The notes under the pieces were generated by a model that saw only the letters and a list, made by a program, of their open reading frames with translations, was not told the origin of the DNA and searched no databases. Below, piece after piece: positions 12,374-22,998 of a stretch of 64,000 nucleotides of DNA. The DNA comes from Thozetella sp. PMI_491 (taxonomy: Eukaryota > Ascomycota > Sordariomycetes > Chaetosphaeriales > Chaetosphaeriaceae). The stretch covers positions 85,367 to 149,366 of the forward strand of contig MU270096.1 of assembly GCA_021432635.1 (NCBI GenBank). The letters are read 5' to 3'. The translations under genes were made by a program, and so were the position numbers. How positions within the stretch are numbered: position 1 is the stretch's first letter; each line of letters begins with the position of its first letter.

Positions 12374-14235
12374 TCAGCTCTCTCTCTCGCTCTCTGGCTG
12401 GCCGTGCGTTGTCACCTCCACAAGTGGGCTGGCTTTCCGCGACTCACCACCGCTGTCCATTGCCTTGGCTGTTGCCGGAGAAAATCCAAGAGCGCACATC
12501 TGATCAGTCTGGTCAGAAGTGTTGAAATTGCGATTCGCACTCTCCATGGCTAGGGAGCTTGTGTTTGGGTTTATATTCGTGATGTTGATGCCAAAGCCGT
12601 CCTCCGATGGGGTTCGTGTGGCTCCGGCCGAAAAGACGGGCTGAGAGCCTGAGCTAGGAGTCGTGCTACCGGAACGAGCCCTACCCGTCCGCGAAGACAT
12701 TCGTCCCAGGTGGCTTGCGGCGAAGGTTGGCGCTGAGGCTTTCCCAACAGCCCGTTCCACGTCAGGTGTTGAGCTTGCCGACGACGCAAGAGAAGCGACA
12801 CTAGCTAAATGTTTATTCTCTTTGCGTGACTTGACTTCCGAAGGGGGCACGAAAGCACACTGCGGGAGAATCGGTATTGGCAGGGGCTGATTAAGGAGCG
12901 AGTGGGTCAATGAGGTTGCTAGGTTTAGAGGTATGGTTGAGTTCTGCAGAGCCATGGAGAACTGATGCGACTGGGATTCGTCTCCCGCTGTTGGCGTGTT
13001 GGTCGGTACCTTGAGCCGTATTGGATCGTCTTCCATGCTCCCTCCAGATAAAACCATGGCATCAGGGACAATAGGAACTGTCATGTAATCCGACATGGTG
13101 GTGTCAGAACTCAGCTGCTTGCTAGGGCCGCGTAGATGACGAGAAAGAAAGGGTCTCTCGCCCGTCTCTATGTTTGCTGAGCTGAGCCAATCGAAGCATG
13201 CTGTTGAGTCGCAAAAGGGATCTGCCTGGTTCTGAGATGAACTAGGCCCGTCACCGCGAGGCCCATCCGCCATCTGGAAAGGGCCTCCGAAGGCGCTTGG
13301 CATTTGTGGCGGGGCCATAGCCGACATCGAAGAAGTCTGGAGTTGACGACTTCCAAATGTCCCCGCTCGGCGCCGGGGAGTATGAGCATGAGCTTCGCTC
13401 CCATCATTAGAACGACCCGTCGGGGCTGCCATTGGCAAGTTCGGGACTGCTCGGCGCCACATGTAAGGATTCGGCCAGGCGATGCCATTGTTCTCGAGTA
13501 TGTCTACAGGGAAGCCATTAGCTGAATCTCCTGGGAAACGAGAGGCGGGAGGTCGTACCTAGCGGTGCATGCTGAAAAGAGAAGGCAATTATGTTCTTGA
13601 CACGCTCCAGGGGCACAGACAGCGAGTCACGGGGGAAGCCTTCGCTGATAATGATCTTAATTCGGCCGATATCGTCCCCAGGGTTCCAATGGTTCTGGTA
13701 GAGGAGCTCCTCGCGGAAGTGCGGAAACCGGAGTCCTTCAAGCTCACCATGCTTGTTGACCTCTGGAGGGTGGTCCTCGTCAATAATCCCTCTTCTCAAG
13801 TGCCGACGGGGAGACTCTTACCGAAGGTGGTCTCGATCTGGAGCGGCCAGTTGTTCTTGCGGCCAAAAATCCTAGATCTGTGTAGAGATAAGCATTTCGG
13901 ACTTGAAGGAGGAGAAACCAAGGCATAACTGACGCAACAATGCGGCCATCAACAAACACCCGGGCCTCAAGCTTGGCTAGCTCTGAATGTCTGCTGTAGA
14001 GCTGTGTGAACCGGCTGATCTTGGGAGTGTCCCAGGAGTGGATGGAGATGCTGAACGGAGCGCCGGGCTGAAGACTCGGCACGAAGCACGTCATGACTGG
14101 GAAACCGACGGCTCCATGGATGTGAGACAGCTCAATCTCCGGAATAACATGGCAGGCCACCTTAAACTCCTTCAAAGGCACTTTGGAGTCGGTGCCGGCG
14201 GGAAACAGGAGAACATCCCAGTCGTCATACCTCAT
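12374..14235 (-). CDS. Conserved filamentous-fungal protein of unknown function
   Basis: Four exons: 14235-13934, 13877-13822, 13762-13559 and 13503-12374, giving 563 residues; introns 56, 59 and 55 nt. The first splice (GTCAGT donor) rebuilds GRIVASRIFGRKNNWP and the second rebuilds IETTFEVNKHGELEG, so the 56-nt second exon is well supported. The N-terminal ~210 residues (MRYDDWDVLLFPAGTD..., HIHGAVGFPVMTCFVPS, PFSISIHSW) look like a compact beta-rich domain that I recall as conserved across ascomycetes with no assigned function. The remaining ~350 residues are Ser/Thr/Pro-rich and probably disordered, with possible phosphorylation and short nuclear-localisation-like stretches (for example SSRTGRARSGS). 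No catalytic motif or membrane segment is visible. Confidence 0.85.
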
Positions 14236-14987
14236 TGTGAAAGGGCTGGCGCCGAAGGGAGAGAGTCGCGAGAAGGGAAATCGGGCCAAGCAGTTTGGTA
14301 AGGATTTAATGGCTTGTTGAATGTCGTCAATAGCCAACAGGGCCAAAAATAGAGCAAGAAGTGGCCGCGTTGAGGATGCTCGAGCCGGACACGACTGACA
14401 AACACATGCTGTGGCCAAGTAAGCCGAAAACCTTCTGTGCCTGTCCTTCTTCAGAAGGGTGCGAGTGGTGCAGATATAGTTGCGTCAGACTTGCTCTATT
14501 TCCAGGCTGTAGGCGCTAAAGCTAGACATGCAAGGAAAGAGCGACAGCGGTGTGCCCCATTACATGCCTGCACCAACTATCCCAGCACGGCTAATCCAGA
14601 GTAGGCCAACTTCCAAGCTAACGGTCGGCCTTCGCCTGTGAGGAGGAAGTGAGAAGCTCTACCTTACCTTAGGACTCGGAGACTGACAGACAGATAGGGA
14701 CCTACTCATCCCCTCGGGCTCAAGAGCCGGTGCTGGCCGATAACAGGGTCTAGAACAATTCTGCGCTTTACTGATGGGCATCGACAGTCAGGGTTCAGAA
14801 TAGACAGGAGAGCCTAGAGAAACAAGTTCGCACTGATCATCGCGGCAAAAGGCAGTTCCGTAGAATCGGTCTTCTATTCTTGACAAAAGAAAGGTGGTAT
14901 ACAGAGAATTTCCTAGTGCATTTTAGAGCCTCTAGGGTTCCCTTGATCAATCCGCACCATCCTTCTATGTTTCATGTACAACAGGTA
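14236..14987. other. Intergenic, promoter of the unknown-function gene
   Basis: About 0.75 kb separates the unknown-function gene from the 3' end of the NDUFB8 gene; both are on the minus strand. An open frame continues upstream of ATG 14235, but the conserved protein starts at MRYDDWD, so that part is probably leader. No other feature was seen. Confidence 0.45.
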
Positions 14988-15626
14988 TTACGGATCGGCA
15001 TCACCTTCCTTTCGTGCCTGTTTGCCTATGGTCAGCTTGCTGGTTTGTTGCGAAGTGGCATGGCGTAACTCACTCTGATGGCACCCGCACCGCCCAGCTC
15101 TCGCTCCAAACCATCCTCGAACTCGCGAGGGTACGATGGGATATCGGGGTAGAAGGCCTTGACGGTGAAGCAGACGCCGGTGAAGGTTGCAATGAAGAGG
15201 CCGATTTGGAACAAGCCCTTGCCGGGGGTAGTCCAGGTGTATTCATAAGGGCTGAACATGCCGAGGACATCGTGGTCTTCGTGGACGGGCTCGCCGAAGT
15301 TCCTCCTCTCCTGCTTGTCCCACCAGTCGGCATGGGGGTCGCGGTGCTGGCGCTTGACACGGGGAGGGTTTATGTAGCCGCCGTTCTGCGCGATATTGTC
15401 AGCTTGCGAATTGGCCATGCCCTCTTCTCTCGGCACCTACCATGTCGGGATCCTCGGCAGCGGTGAGCTCAGCGTCCGTCGGGTATTTCTCCTCTATAAG
15501 AGTGCGGCCGGTCATCGCGTCGGGGATGAAGCTTCGGCGCTGGACGATGGGCAGTCGGGCGATGGGGGCTTTGGTCGGGAGAGCTCCTCGGAGGGGAGCA
15601 GCCCTCGCGAGGCGGAGGGACAGCAT
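14988..15626 (-). CDS. NDUFB8: Mitochondrial complex I subunit NDUFB8 (ASHI family)
   Basis: Accessory membrane-arm subunit of NADH:ubiquinone oxidoreductase. Exons: 15626-15441, 15385-15074 and 15017-14988; introns 55 and 56 nt; 175 residues. The N-terminus (MLSLRLARAAPLRGALPTK) is a mitochondrial presequence. The body carries NGGYINPPRVKRQHRDPHADWWDKQERRNFGEPVHEDHDVLGMFSPYEY-type ASHI sequence (positions 63-111) and one membrane helix near 119-139. The last exon is only 30 nt and encodes ARKEGDADP then a stop. It is supported by a GTGAGT donor, a GCTGAC branch site and an ACAG acceptor, and by the family's usual Asp-Pro ending. Reading through the second intron instead gives an unrelated tail. 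It is divergent from SWR1. Confidence 0.93.
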
Positions 15627-16095
15627 CGCGGAGTACCTGATGGCAAGTAAGCCGAGGGCAAATCTTTACCGGGCCAATTGAGACCAACCTAAGCGTGAGG
15701 AGGCCGCAATGCAGTTAGATTGGATTGCTATCCGGATGTCGTGTGTGTTCGATGAGGTCCAGCTCAAGTGGAGGCCGGATGGTGCATGGAAACCTAGCAG
15801 ATCCGAAGTTCTGCCGGCGAGGTTTGCCGTCGCGTCCCTGCCTAAGGCCGCAACGGCGCGATTTCTGTTTCGAGCAGGCGACCAGCAGAGCAACTGTTTT
15901 TCAAAGTTTTTGCTGATGAGGAGCTTTTTTCAAGCAAATCACGCCGCAGTCAGCCTTCCAGACCCCTCACAATGGTGAAATTTGAACACGATATTCTCTG
16001 AACTTTGACGATTCTTCTGGCATCATTTTTATCACGTCAAATGCCAGTTTCGTCGAGATTTCGGTCATTCTCTTCCCTCCCTGCCCACCGTTACT
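15627..16095. promoter_or_regulatory. Shared divergent promoter, NDUFB8 / SWR1
   Basis: The two start codons are 469 bp apart on opposite strands, so this segment must hold both promoters and leaders. No clear TATA box is present. A pyrimidine-rich stretch lies just before ATG 16096, consistent with the SWR1 leader. Confidence 0.6.
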
Positions 16096-19000
16096 ATGAC
16101 CGAGACCGCGTCGCCCGACCCGGCGCATGCAAACTCGACGGCCATCAACGGCAGCAACGAGCACGACGGCGTGCAGCCATCGCCGGAGCGCGCCAAAATC
16201 CTTGACTTGGATGACTCTGAACTTAGTGATGTCAACTTATCCGATATCGATGATTTCGAGCCCTCCGACCTCCACGAACACCCGCCGACCCCGGGCAGTG
16301 ATGTCAAGACCGATCGCCACCCGCGCGAGCCGGACGATACGCCCGACGAGCCCTCTGCAAAACGACGTCGCTTACGCGAATCAACCCCTACCCCAAATGG
16401 AACCCGAAAATCCAAGCCTATATCTCCTCCGTGGAAGAAGTTCGAGGCAGATGGGCCGACCTCTTTCACCGAGAATGGCCGGCGCAAGTCGGGGCGGACC
16501 AACTACATCCCCCTCGAGCACCAGAGCGGTGACAAGAGGATAACGAGGAAGTCATTCGGCCAGAAACCGAGCCCTCCAAAAGCGCAGTATGCTTCCGCAC
16601 GGTCGACGCGTCAGCATTCTCCTACCCCGACCAAACGTCCATCTTCTTCCGGCAAGGTTGCTCCCAGCCGGACCACGACGACCAAAGCGCCGTCCCGGAA
16701 GTCACAAGCGCCAGAGCCCAAGGCTCGAAGCCGGCGCCGATCCTCCTCTCCTAATCCTCCCCCCGCGAGATCCAAGCCATCTACAGCAGGCACGCGTCGA
16801 TCAACGCGCCACGCCCGTGAGAGCAACGATGAAGATGGTGGCTCCCCGACGACTGTGCGCATCAAGCTGCGCGTGAGGCCCCCGTTGACGACCATTCCAC
16901 TTGTGCACCGCGACCAGGCCAACGTGCGACCAAAGCTAGGGCCAACCTTCGAGGAGTGGTTCGCGCGAGCCGGCGACATCCCGGCAGAGGAGGGTGGTCT
17001 CTACGCTTCGGAAGACGGCCCTCGCTTCACTGACGAGATGGCGCGTCAAGATGCCGCAATCATCGACCGCATCGAAGAGGAAGCACAGCCAGGCGGTCTG
17101 CTGGCGGAAAGCAGGTGCTCGGTCTTCGAGCCAGAGGCCGAGGAAGAACCGCCGCGGCAGTGGGCTCACGTGGACCACCTCGTCAAGGCCGTCGGCAACT
17201 TCCGGAGGCTTATGCTTCAGGAACAACAGCGGCATCGCGCGGCCGCCAAGCGGATTGCCATTGCCTGCGAGGCCGAATGGAGAAGGCGGAATCCCCAGCC
17301 CAAAACCGCCGAAGAGCTCGAGCTAGAGGAGAAAGAGAAGACCAAGATTCGGTGGCGGCAGGTTAATAAGGCCGTCACTGGCACCTGGGAGAATGTCAGG
17401 ATCGAGGTCAACCGGCAGAGACTTTTGCAGTGGGAAGCGGAGGAACAGCGCCGAGTCAAGGCTGCGTTGAACCAGGCTGTGAACATGTCGGAGCAGAAGT
17501 TACAGGCCCGTCAAGCCCGTCTCGATACTGATGATCTTTCCGATGACCTGGAAAACGAAGATGAGATGGGATCAGACGAGGAACTAGACGAAGACGAAGA
17601 CGACTCCGGTCTAGAGATGGAGTCGGAAAGGGGGGGGCGCCCCAGCGAAGACGAGAGCAACATGTCTTCCTCTGACGACGATGATGACAAGTCCTCCATG
17701 CTCTCCGACGAAGGCCTGACACAGGAGCAGCTTCGAGAGAAGTACGCTGGTCTTCCCGAGCTCGGTAGCACCGATGCAGACGATGCTACTCCGGCACTGG
17801 ACACCGACAACGCGGGGACGGACACGCCAATGGTCAATGGCGAGACTGGAGATGATGATACCAGTGATGAATCAATCGACATGGATGACGACCTTGGATC
17901 TACTGAGGATGAGATGGATAGTGAGGAAGACGGGACTGACGGTGACGATGAAGAGTCCGAAGATGATGAGCCTGCAGGCTTGCTTGGCCTTTTCTTCAAG
18001 AAATCGGAGCTCAAGAAAATAAAGGAAGAAGCGGCCGCTCAGGAACCAGACCAGACGGCCGGAGAAGCAAGTGTAGAGGCGACATTGGATACCGAACCGT
18101 CCAACGCCGAGGCGACCGCCGTCCAGACGAATGGCCATCACAGCGGAGACGAGGGCGAGTCTGGCCAGGCCTCGAGTGAGAAGAAGGAGCCGCATAATCT
18201 TCAGAACGGTACCAAGCACGATGCCACTTCCAGTACGGAAGAAGCTGTCTCTACGAAGCTGGAACCGGCCTCCACAAACGGGAACCCTAACGGTCATCGG
18301 CCCGACAGCAGCGAGCAAGAGCAGATCGGGCCCATTACGAACGGTGTCGTCAAAACGGCTCGGTTCACGGAGCCGGTCGCTGGCGAGCAAACCTCGAAGA
18401 ACACTGCCAAGGCCGACGATGACAACACTGCCCCGGTCGAGACTGTTGAGTCCCAGGATGTGGATATGCAAGATGCGAACGTGGAGGCACAGACCGACAT
18501 GAAAGTGACCAACCCGGGCATCCCGGATGTGGAGATTACGGACGCGCCGATTGAGTCGGAGCATCTGAGTGCGGAAACCGAGGGGGTGGCGAGCCTGCAA
18601 AGTCCATCTAGGAGCCTCTCCCCGAGAACATCTGACACCAAGCCTACGGACATCGACACGGCCTCTTCAGTCGAGCGAGCTCTGAGCGCGCCGAAAGCCG
18701 ACAGCCGCTTAACTTCTCCAGCGCCGAATGCCAGGACAGACATTCCCTTCTTGCTTCGGGGCAAATTGCGAGAGTACCAGCATCATGGCCTTGACTGGCT
18801 CGCAAGTTTGTATTCGAACAATACCAACGGTATCCTCGCCGACGAGATGGGTCTCGGAAAGACCATTCAGACAATTGCGCTTCTAGCCCATCTCGCTTGC
18901 TACCACGAAGTCTGGGGTCCCCATCTTGTCATCGTCCCAACCAGTGTCATGCTCAACTGGGAGATGGAATTCAAGAAGTGGTGCCCTGGTTTCAAGATCC

Positions 19001-21408
19001 TCACCTACTACGGCAACCAGGAGGAGCGAAAGCGCAAGCGACACGGCTGGACTAACGACGATGTCTGGAATGTCTGCATCACATCCTACCAGATGGTCCT
19101 GCAGGATCAGCAAGTCTTTAGGCGGCGACGTTGGCACTACATGATCCTCGATGAAGCCCACAACATCAAGAACTTTAAGTCGAAGCGGTGGCAGACCCTG
19201 CTTGGCTTCAACACCCACTCGCGCCTTCTTCTCACCGGCACTCCGCTGCAGAACAACCTGACGGAACTCTGGTCTCTACTGTACTTCCTCACTCCCCCGG
19301 AGAACGGCGAAGGCGGGTTTGTCGACCAGCAGGAGTTTAACAATTGGTTTTCGCGTCCCGAAAACCAGATCCTGGAGAATGGACGGGAAGACTTGGACGA
19401 TGAGGCGCGAGCCATCATCTCAAAACTTCACAAGGTACTGCGCCCGTACCTGCTGCGTCGTCTCAAGGCCGATGTCGAGAAGCAAATGCCGGCAAAGTAC
19501 GAGCACGTCGAGTTCTGTCGACTTTCAAAACGACAGCGCGAGCTGTACGATGGCTTCTTATCCCGGTCAGACACCCGCCAGACCCTGTCCTCAGGCAACT
19601 ACATGTCCATCATCAACTGCCTGATGCAACTGCGAAAGGTCTGTAACCATCCCGACCTATTTGTGGACCGGCCAATCATGACATCTTTCCGCATGAGACG
19701 CTCCGTTCCTGCCGAGTTTGCGGCCACGGAGCAGGTTGTCCAAAGCAAATTACTCTTTGTCAAGCCGATGAACATTGTCAGCCTAAGCTTCCTGAACATG
19801 GTTCCTACCCAATATGAGCACCTGTCGAGCTCGACGACCGACCGGATCGCCCAGCTGAGCTCAAACCGTGTTCTTCTAGACCTTCGAGAATACCAGAAGA
19901 CACGAGCGAACGCTACACAGTCGGCTTTGGATCCGGAGACAGTGAAGTCGAACATCGTGTACCTAGAGAGCGCCGCGAGATGGGGACGCTTTGAGGAGCT
20001 TCAGCACTGCGTGTACCTAAATGCGCTCCGGCGGCAGCAGCGACCCATCTATGGCAAGGGTCTTGTTGACATGCTTACGCTGGACACCACGCGTCGTCCG
20101 TTCAAGCAGCGGCCCAAAGTCCCTCGCCAGATAATGAGCTGGTTTGAGGAGGATTCGTTCCTTTTACACAACGCGATCCCTACGCTCCAGCAGCGAGCGG
20201 GCTCGATGGATACCCTGGTCTCCAAGTTTGCATTTGTCACCCCGGCAATCGTCGCGCCGGACATGAGCAATGTGCTGCTGGGTTCAAAGGGCGTCGACGC
20301 GTTCGAGGAAGAAAACCTAAGGCTTGCGGCTCCTGTGAGATACGCGCCGTACATGCCAAAGGAGCCTCCTCTGGATCCATGGCACGAGGCTCGAGTTCGG
20401 CTATCCATCCAGTTTCCCGACAAGCGTCTTCTTCAGTACGACTGTGGCAAGCTTCAGGCGCTCGACAAGCTGCTCCGCAAACTGCAGGCCGGCGGGCATC
20501 GGGCTTTGATCTTCACCCAAATGACCAAGGTCCTCGACGTGCTGGAGCAGTTTCTCAACATTCACGGTCACAAGTATCTTCGTCTCGATGGAGCTACCAA
20601 GGTCGAGCAGCGCCAGATCCTGACAGATCGCTTCAATCACGACCCGCGCATTCTCTGCTTCATACTGTCGACCCGGTCTGGAGGCCTCGGCATCAATCTG
20701 ACAGGCGCAGACACCGTCATCTTCTACGACCAGGACTGGAACCCCGCCATGGACAAGCAATGCCAGGATCGATGCCACCGAATTGGCCAGACGCGGGACG
20801 TGCACATTTATCGTCTAGTCAGCGAGCACACCATCGAAGCCAACATCTTGCGAAAAGCAAGTCAAAAGCAGATGTTGGACGATGTGGTCATCCAAGAAGG
20901 CGAATTTACTACCGACTACTTCAACAAGCTCTCGGTCCGCGACGTCATTGGCAACAACGGCGAGGTCTTCGCCAATGTGGATGACCTCGCTGCCAACGCG
21001 GCTGTTGACCGCGTCCTCGGCGGTGTCGAGAGCGACCAGCGCAAGGTCGTACGCGATATGGAGAAGGCAGAGGACCAGGAGGATGTCGCAGCTGCTCGGG
21101 TGGCCGAGAAGGAGATACAGCAGGACGATGAGGACTTCTTGGAGCAACGCCCCACCCCTGGTGGCGGCTCCGGCGTATCGAGCGCAAGACAGGGCACGCC
21201 GCGGGATGGGACTGAACCGCCTACGGAAGAGGCCGGTGCAGGCGGCGAAGCGGTCGAGTTGGAGCACAACGCGTTTGGGGAGCGCATGCACACCATCGAC
21301 GACTACATGCTCCAATCCATGGCCGCTGCCCTCGAAGGAACTCCTCTCGACTTGCCGAAGGACAAGAAAAAGAGCAAGAAGAAGGGCAAGGACACCAGGA
21401 AGCGTTAA
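16096..21408 (+). CDS. swr1: SWR1 chromatin-remodelling ATPase (INO80 family)
   Basis: Catalytic subunit of the SWR1 complex, which exchanges H2A for H2A.Z at promoter nucleosomes. Uninterrupted 1770-residue reading frame. N-terminal ~300 residues are Ser/Arg/Pro-rich. An HSA domain (actin/Arp binding) begins near residue 352 (RQWAHVDHLVKAVGNFRRL). Acidic Asp/Glu tracts lie at about 490-640, as in SWR1 histone-binding regions. The helicase ATP-binding lobe starts near 892 with DEMGLGKT (~917) and DEAH (~1018). The second lobe starts near 1455 with the QDRCHRIGQ motif (~1557). The roughly 300-residue spacer between the lobes, where Rvb1/2 dock, is diagnostic of the INO80/SWR1 class. The C-terminus is Lys-rich. 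No feature is missing and the length is normal. An acidic-tract protein such as Fun30 or Ino80 is excluded by the HSA position and lobe sequence. Confidence 0.97.
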   Translation: MTETASPDPAHANSTAINGSNEHDGVQPSPERAKILDLDDSELSDVNLSDIDDFEPSDLHEHPPTPGSDVKTDRHPREPDDTPDEPSAKRRRLRESTPTPNGTRKSKPISPPWKKFEADGPTSFTENGRRKSGRTNYIPLEHQSGDKRITRKSFGQKPSPPKAQYASARSTRQHSPTPTKRPSSSGKVAPSRTTTTKAPSRKSQAPEPKARSRRRSSSPNPPPARSKPSTAGTRRSTRHARESNDEDGGSPTTVRIKLRVRPPLTTIPLVHRDQANVRPKLGPTFEEWFARAGDIPAEEGGLYASEDGPRFTDEMARQDAAIIDRIEEEAQPGGLLAESRCSVFEPEAEEEPPRQWAHVDHLVKAVGNFRRLMLQEQQRHRAAAKRIAIACEAEWRRRNPQPKTAEELELEEKEKTKIRWRQVNKAVTGTWENVRIEVNRQRLLQWEAEEQRRVKAALNQAVNMSEQKLQARQARLDTDDLSDDLENEDEMGSDEELDEDEDDSGLEMESERGGRPSEDESNMSSSDDDDDKSSMLSDEGLTQEQLREKYAGLPELGSTDADDATPALDTDNAGTDTPMVNGETGDDDTSDESIDMDDDLGSTEDEMDSEEDGTDGDDEESEDDEPAGLLGLFFKKSELKKIKEEAAAQEPDQTAGEASVEATLDTEPSNAEATAVQTNGHHSGDEGESGQASSEKKEPHNLQNGTKHDATSSTEEAVSTKLEPASTNGNPNGHRPDSSEQEQIGPITNGVVKTARFTEPVAGEQTSKNTAKADDDNTAPVETVESQDVDMQDANVEAQTDMKVTNPGIPDVEITDAPIESEHLSAETEGVASLQSPSRSLSPRTSDTKPTDIDTASSVERALSAPKADSRLTSPAPNARTDIPFLLRGKLREYQHHGLDWLASLYSNNTNGILADEMGLGKTIQTIALLAHLACYHEVWGPHLVIVPTSVMLNWEMEFKKWCPGFKILTYYGNQEERKRKRHGWTNDDVWNVCITSYQMVLQDQQVFRRRRWHYMILDEAHNIKNFKSKRWQTLLGFNTHSRLLLTGTPLQNNLTELWSLLYFLTPPENGEGGFVDQQEFNNWFSRPENQILENGREDLDDEARAIISKLHKVLRPYLLRRLKADVEKQMPAKYEHVEFCRLSKRQRELYDGFLSRSDTRQTLSSGNYMSIINCLMQLRKVCNHPDLFVDRPIMTSFRMRRSVPAEFAATEQVVQSKLLFVKPMNIVSLSFLNMVPTQYEHLSSSTTDRIAQLSSNRVLLDLREYQKTRANATQSALDPETVKSNIVYLESAARWGRFEELQHCVYLNALRRQQRPIYGKGLVDMLTLDTTRRPFKQRPKVPRQIMSWFEEDSFLLHNAIPTLQQRAGSMDTLVSKFAFVTPAIVAPDMSNVLLGSKGVDAFEEENLRLAAPVRYAPYMPKEPPLDPWHEARVRLSIQFPDKRLLQYDCGKLQALDKLLRKLQAGGHRALIFTQMTKVLDVLEQFLNIHGHKYLRLDGATKVEQRQILTDRFNHDPRILCFILSTRSGGLGINLTGADTVIFYDQDWNPAMDKQCQDRCHRIGQTRDVHIYRLVSEHTIEANILRKASQKQMLDDVVIQEGEFTTDYFNKLSVRDVIGNNGEVFANVDDLAANAAVDRVLGGVESDQRKVVRDMEKAEDQEDVAAARVAEKEIQQDDEDFLEQRPTPGGGSGVSSARQGTPRDGTEPPTEEAGAGGEAVELEHNAFGERMHTIDDYMLQSMAAALEGTPLDLPKDKKKSKKKGKDTRKR

Positions 21409-22356
21409 TTGTGGTGCTGCTCGTGAAGCCCTCCAGGGGTCCGTCCTTGACTCACGTCTGTGGGACTTGCGCCGACGTTCGAACACTGTCGGTCATAGCC
21501 GTGCGGGCCACTGTGGCGAAGTTATGGCCTTGCGAGGAGAACATTTGCAGGGAATGTCTTGTGTATTATACTAGTTGGTGTACATTATTATGGATCAAAC
21601 CTTGACGAATCATGACATGGGCTAGGGCATGAGGGGATAGACGGCCTGGCCTGGCACGGCTGGTCGCTGGACGTCGGCGGTTGCATTAGACTGCGGGAAT
21701 AGCACCCTAGCTCCGCTACAACAAGGGTGGGAAACAGGAAACAAAAAAGGAGTCCAGGGCTACGAGCACTAATAATAAGAGCATATCGTCGGTACCGTGT
21801 ACCTAGAATAAATTGGACCTCTCTACTGCCTGTTAGCTACAAAAGCTATGGTCGTCCGGTATGCCAGCGCATTGCCCTAGGTCTCTGGCACGCCTCGTGC
21901 TTTTCTTCACCGTCTTATCGATGGACCAACGGGCACTAACTGGTTTAGGCCCACCACATGATAATCAAGGATCAAGGTAGTTACCCTAACTATACTAATA
22001 CAAATTTCGCAAATGCTCTTCGCAACCTAGTTCTGGTGGGGGTTGCAATCCCTGCCACTGCCACCCAGTAAACCCCGAAAAGCTGACGTGCAGGTGTACA
22101 GCCTATATTCGTCCTTTGCAGGCTGTTCTATGGGAATGGTACCTGCTGTTGTGCTGGGGTCCCTGGCGGAAGTGTCGAGATGTGGGAATAATTTGCAGCA
22201 ACGCGGCGAGGATCCAGGAAACCGGAGCATGAGGATTACTCAGGTACCTGCCCCCTCGTCCCTTCCTCCGGCACAGAAAGCCTTCTTTAGACCTGCTGAC
22301 GCCTCCTTGGAGAAACTTTCCGCGGCCAAACCTTGTCCCCTTGACCTCCTGCCAAC
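21409..22356. other. Intergenic, SWR1 3' end to cupin gene
   Basis: This 0.95 kb holds the SWR1 3' UTR and the cupin gene promoter. Short open frames at 21411-21605 and 21727-21939 look like chance. Nothing else was recognised. Confidence 0.5.
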
Positions 22357-22998
22357 ATGTCCAGCGTGAAAGAGTATGGATTTCTCCTGCCCGACGGCAG
22401 CCGCATAGTAACCGGCTCCGGAGTGCATGTCCGCAGCGCCTTCCCGCCGGACCTTGACATCCCCGGAACGTTGCACATGTTCAGCGTCGGAAACGCCAAC
22501 GACGCCGATACGCCCTGCTTTCGCGGGCCTATGGGCTTCTTTCCCTTCGACACGACGATGCGCATGCCGCGCCATGTGCACATGTCGACAGGGCCCGGTC
22601 CCCAGCGCTATCTTGTGGAAAAGGTGTACGCCGTCAGCGGCATCGGGCTGGCCGAGCTGGCCGGCGAGGTGTACGTGGTGCCGCCCAGGACCATGGTCAT
22701 GATCGCCCCTGGCGTCCCGCATACTTGGACGGCCTGCCCTCCGGGCCTCGACTTGAAGGCCCTGGGGGTAGACAAGGATGGTATCGTGTCGGATGGCACG
22801 TTCAACGCTCTATTCGAGTACGAGGACGCTACGACCTTCTTTCCGACGCAGCAGAAGGAGAGGCTCCACGAGGTGGACAACTACATTGCCTGCGAGGACC
22901 TCCACGGAATCCGCTTTCCCAAGATGGAAGTCGAGGATGTTGTGCGTGAGGCCTGGTTCGTCTCGGGAGAGGGCGTGCGCAAATTGCAGAACGCTTGA
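22357..22998 (+). CDS. Cupin-fold protein, function unknown
   Basis: Single-exon gene of 213 residues starting MSSVKEYGFLLPDG. A cupin-type beta-barrel is suggested by the paired motifs PRHVHMSTGPGPQRYLVEKVY (around 69-89), with His residues suited to bind a metal, and the second-half motif PRTMVMIAPGVPHTW (around 109-123). The C-terminal third lacks recognised motifs. There is no signal peptide, so it is probably cytosolic. Small fungal cupins include dioxygenases, isomerases and sugar-binding proteins, and the substrate cannot be assigned. The codon usage is strongly GC-ending like the neighbouring housekeeping genes, which supports a real gene. Confidence 0.85.
   Translation: MSSVKEYGFLLPDGSRIVTGSGVHVRSAFPPDLDIPGTLHMFSVGNANDADTPCFRGPMGFFPFDTTMRMPRHVHMSTGPGPQRYLVEKVYAVSGIGLAELAGEVYVVPPRTMVMIAPGVPHTWTACPPGLDLKALGVDKDGIVSDGTFNALFEYEDATTFFPTQQKERLHEVDNYIACEDLHGIRFPKMEVEDVVREAWFVSGEGVRKLQNA

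Noticed and set aside
16611-20984. Several 100-240 codon frames in other frames and on the opposite strand of SWR1
   Set aside because: Shadows of a long GC-biased gene; none has independent support.
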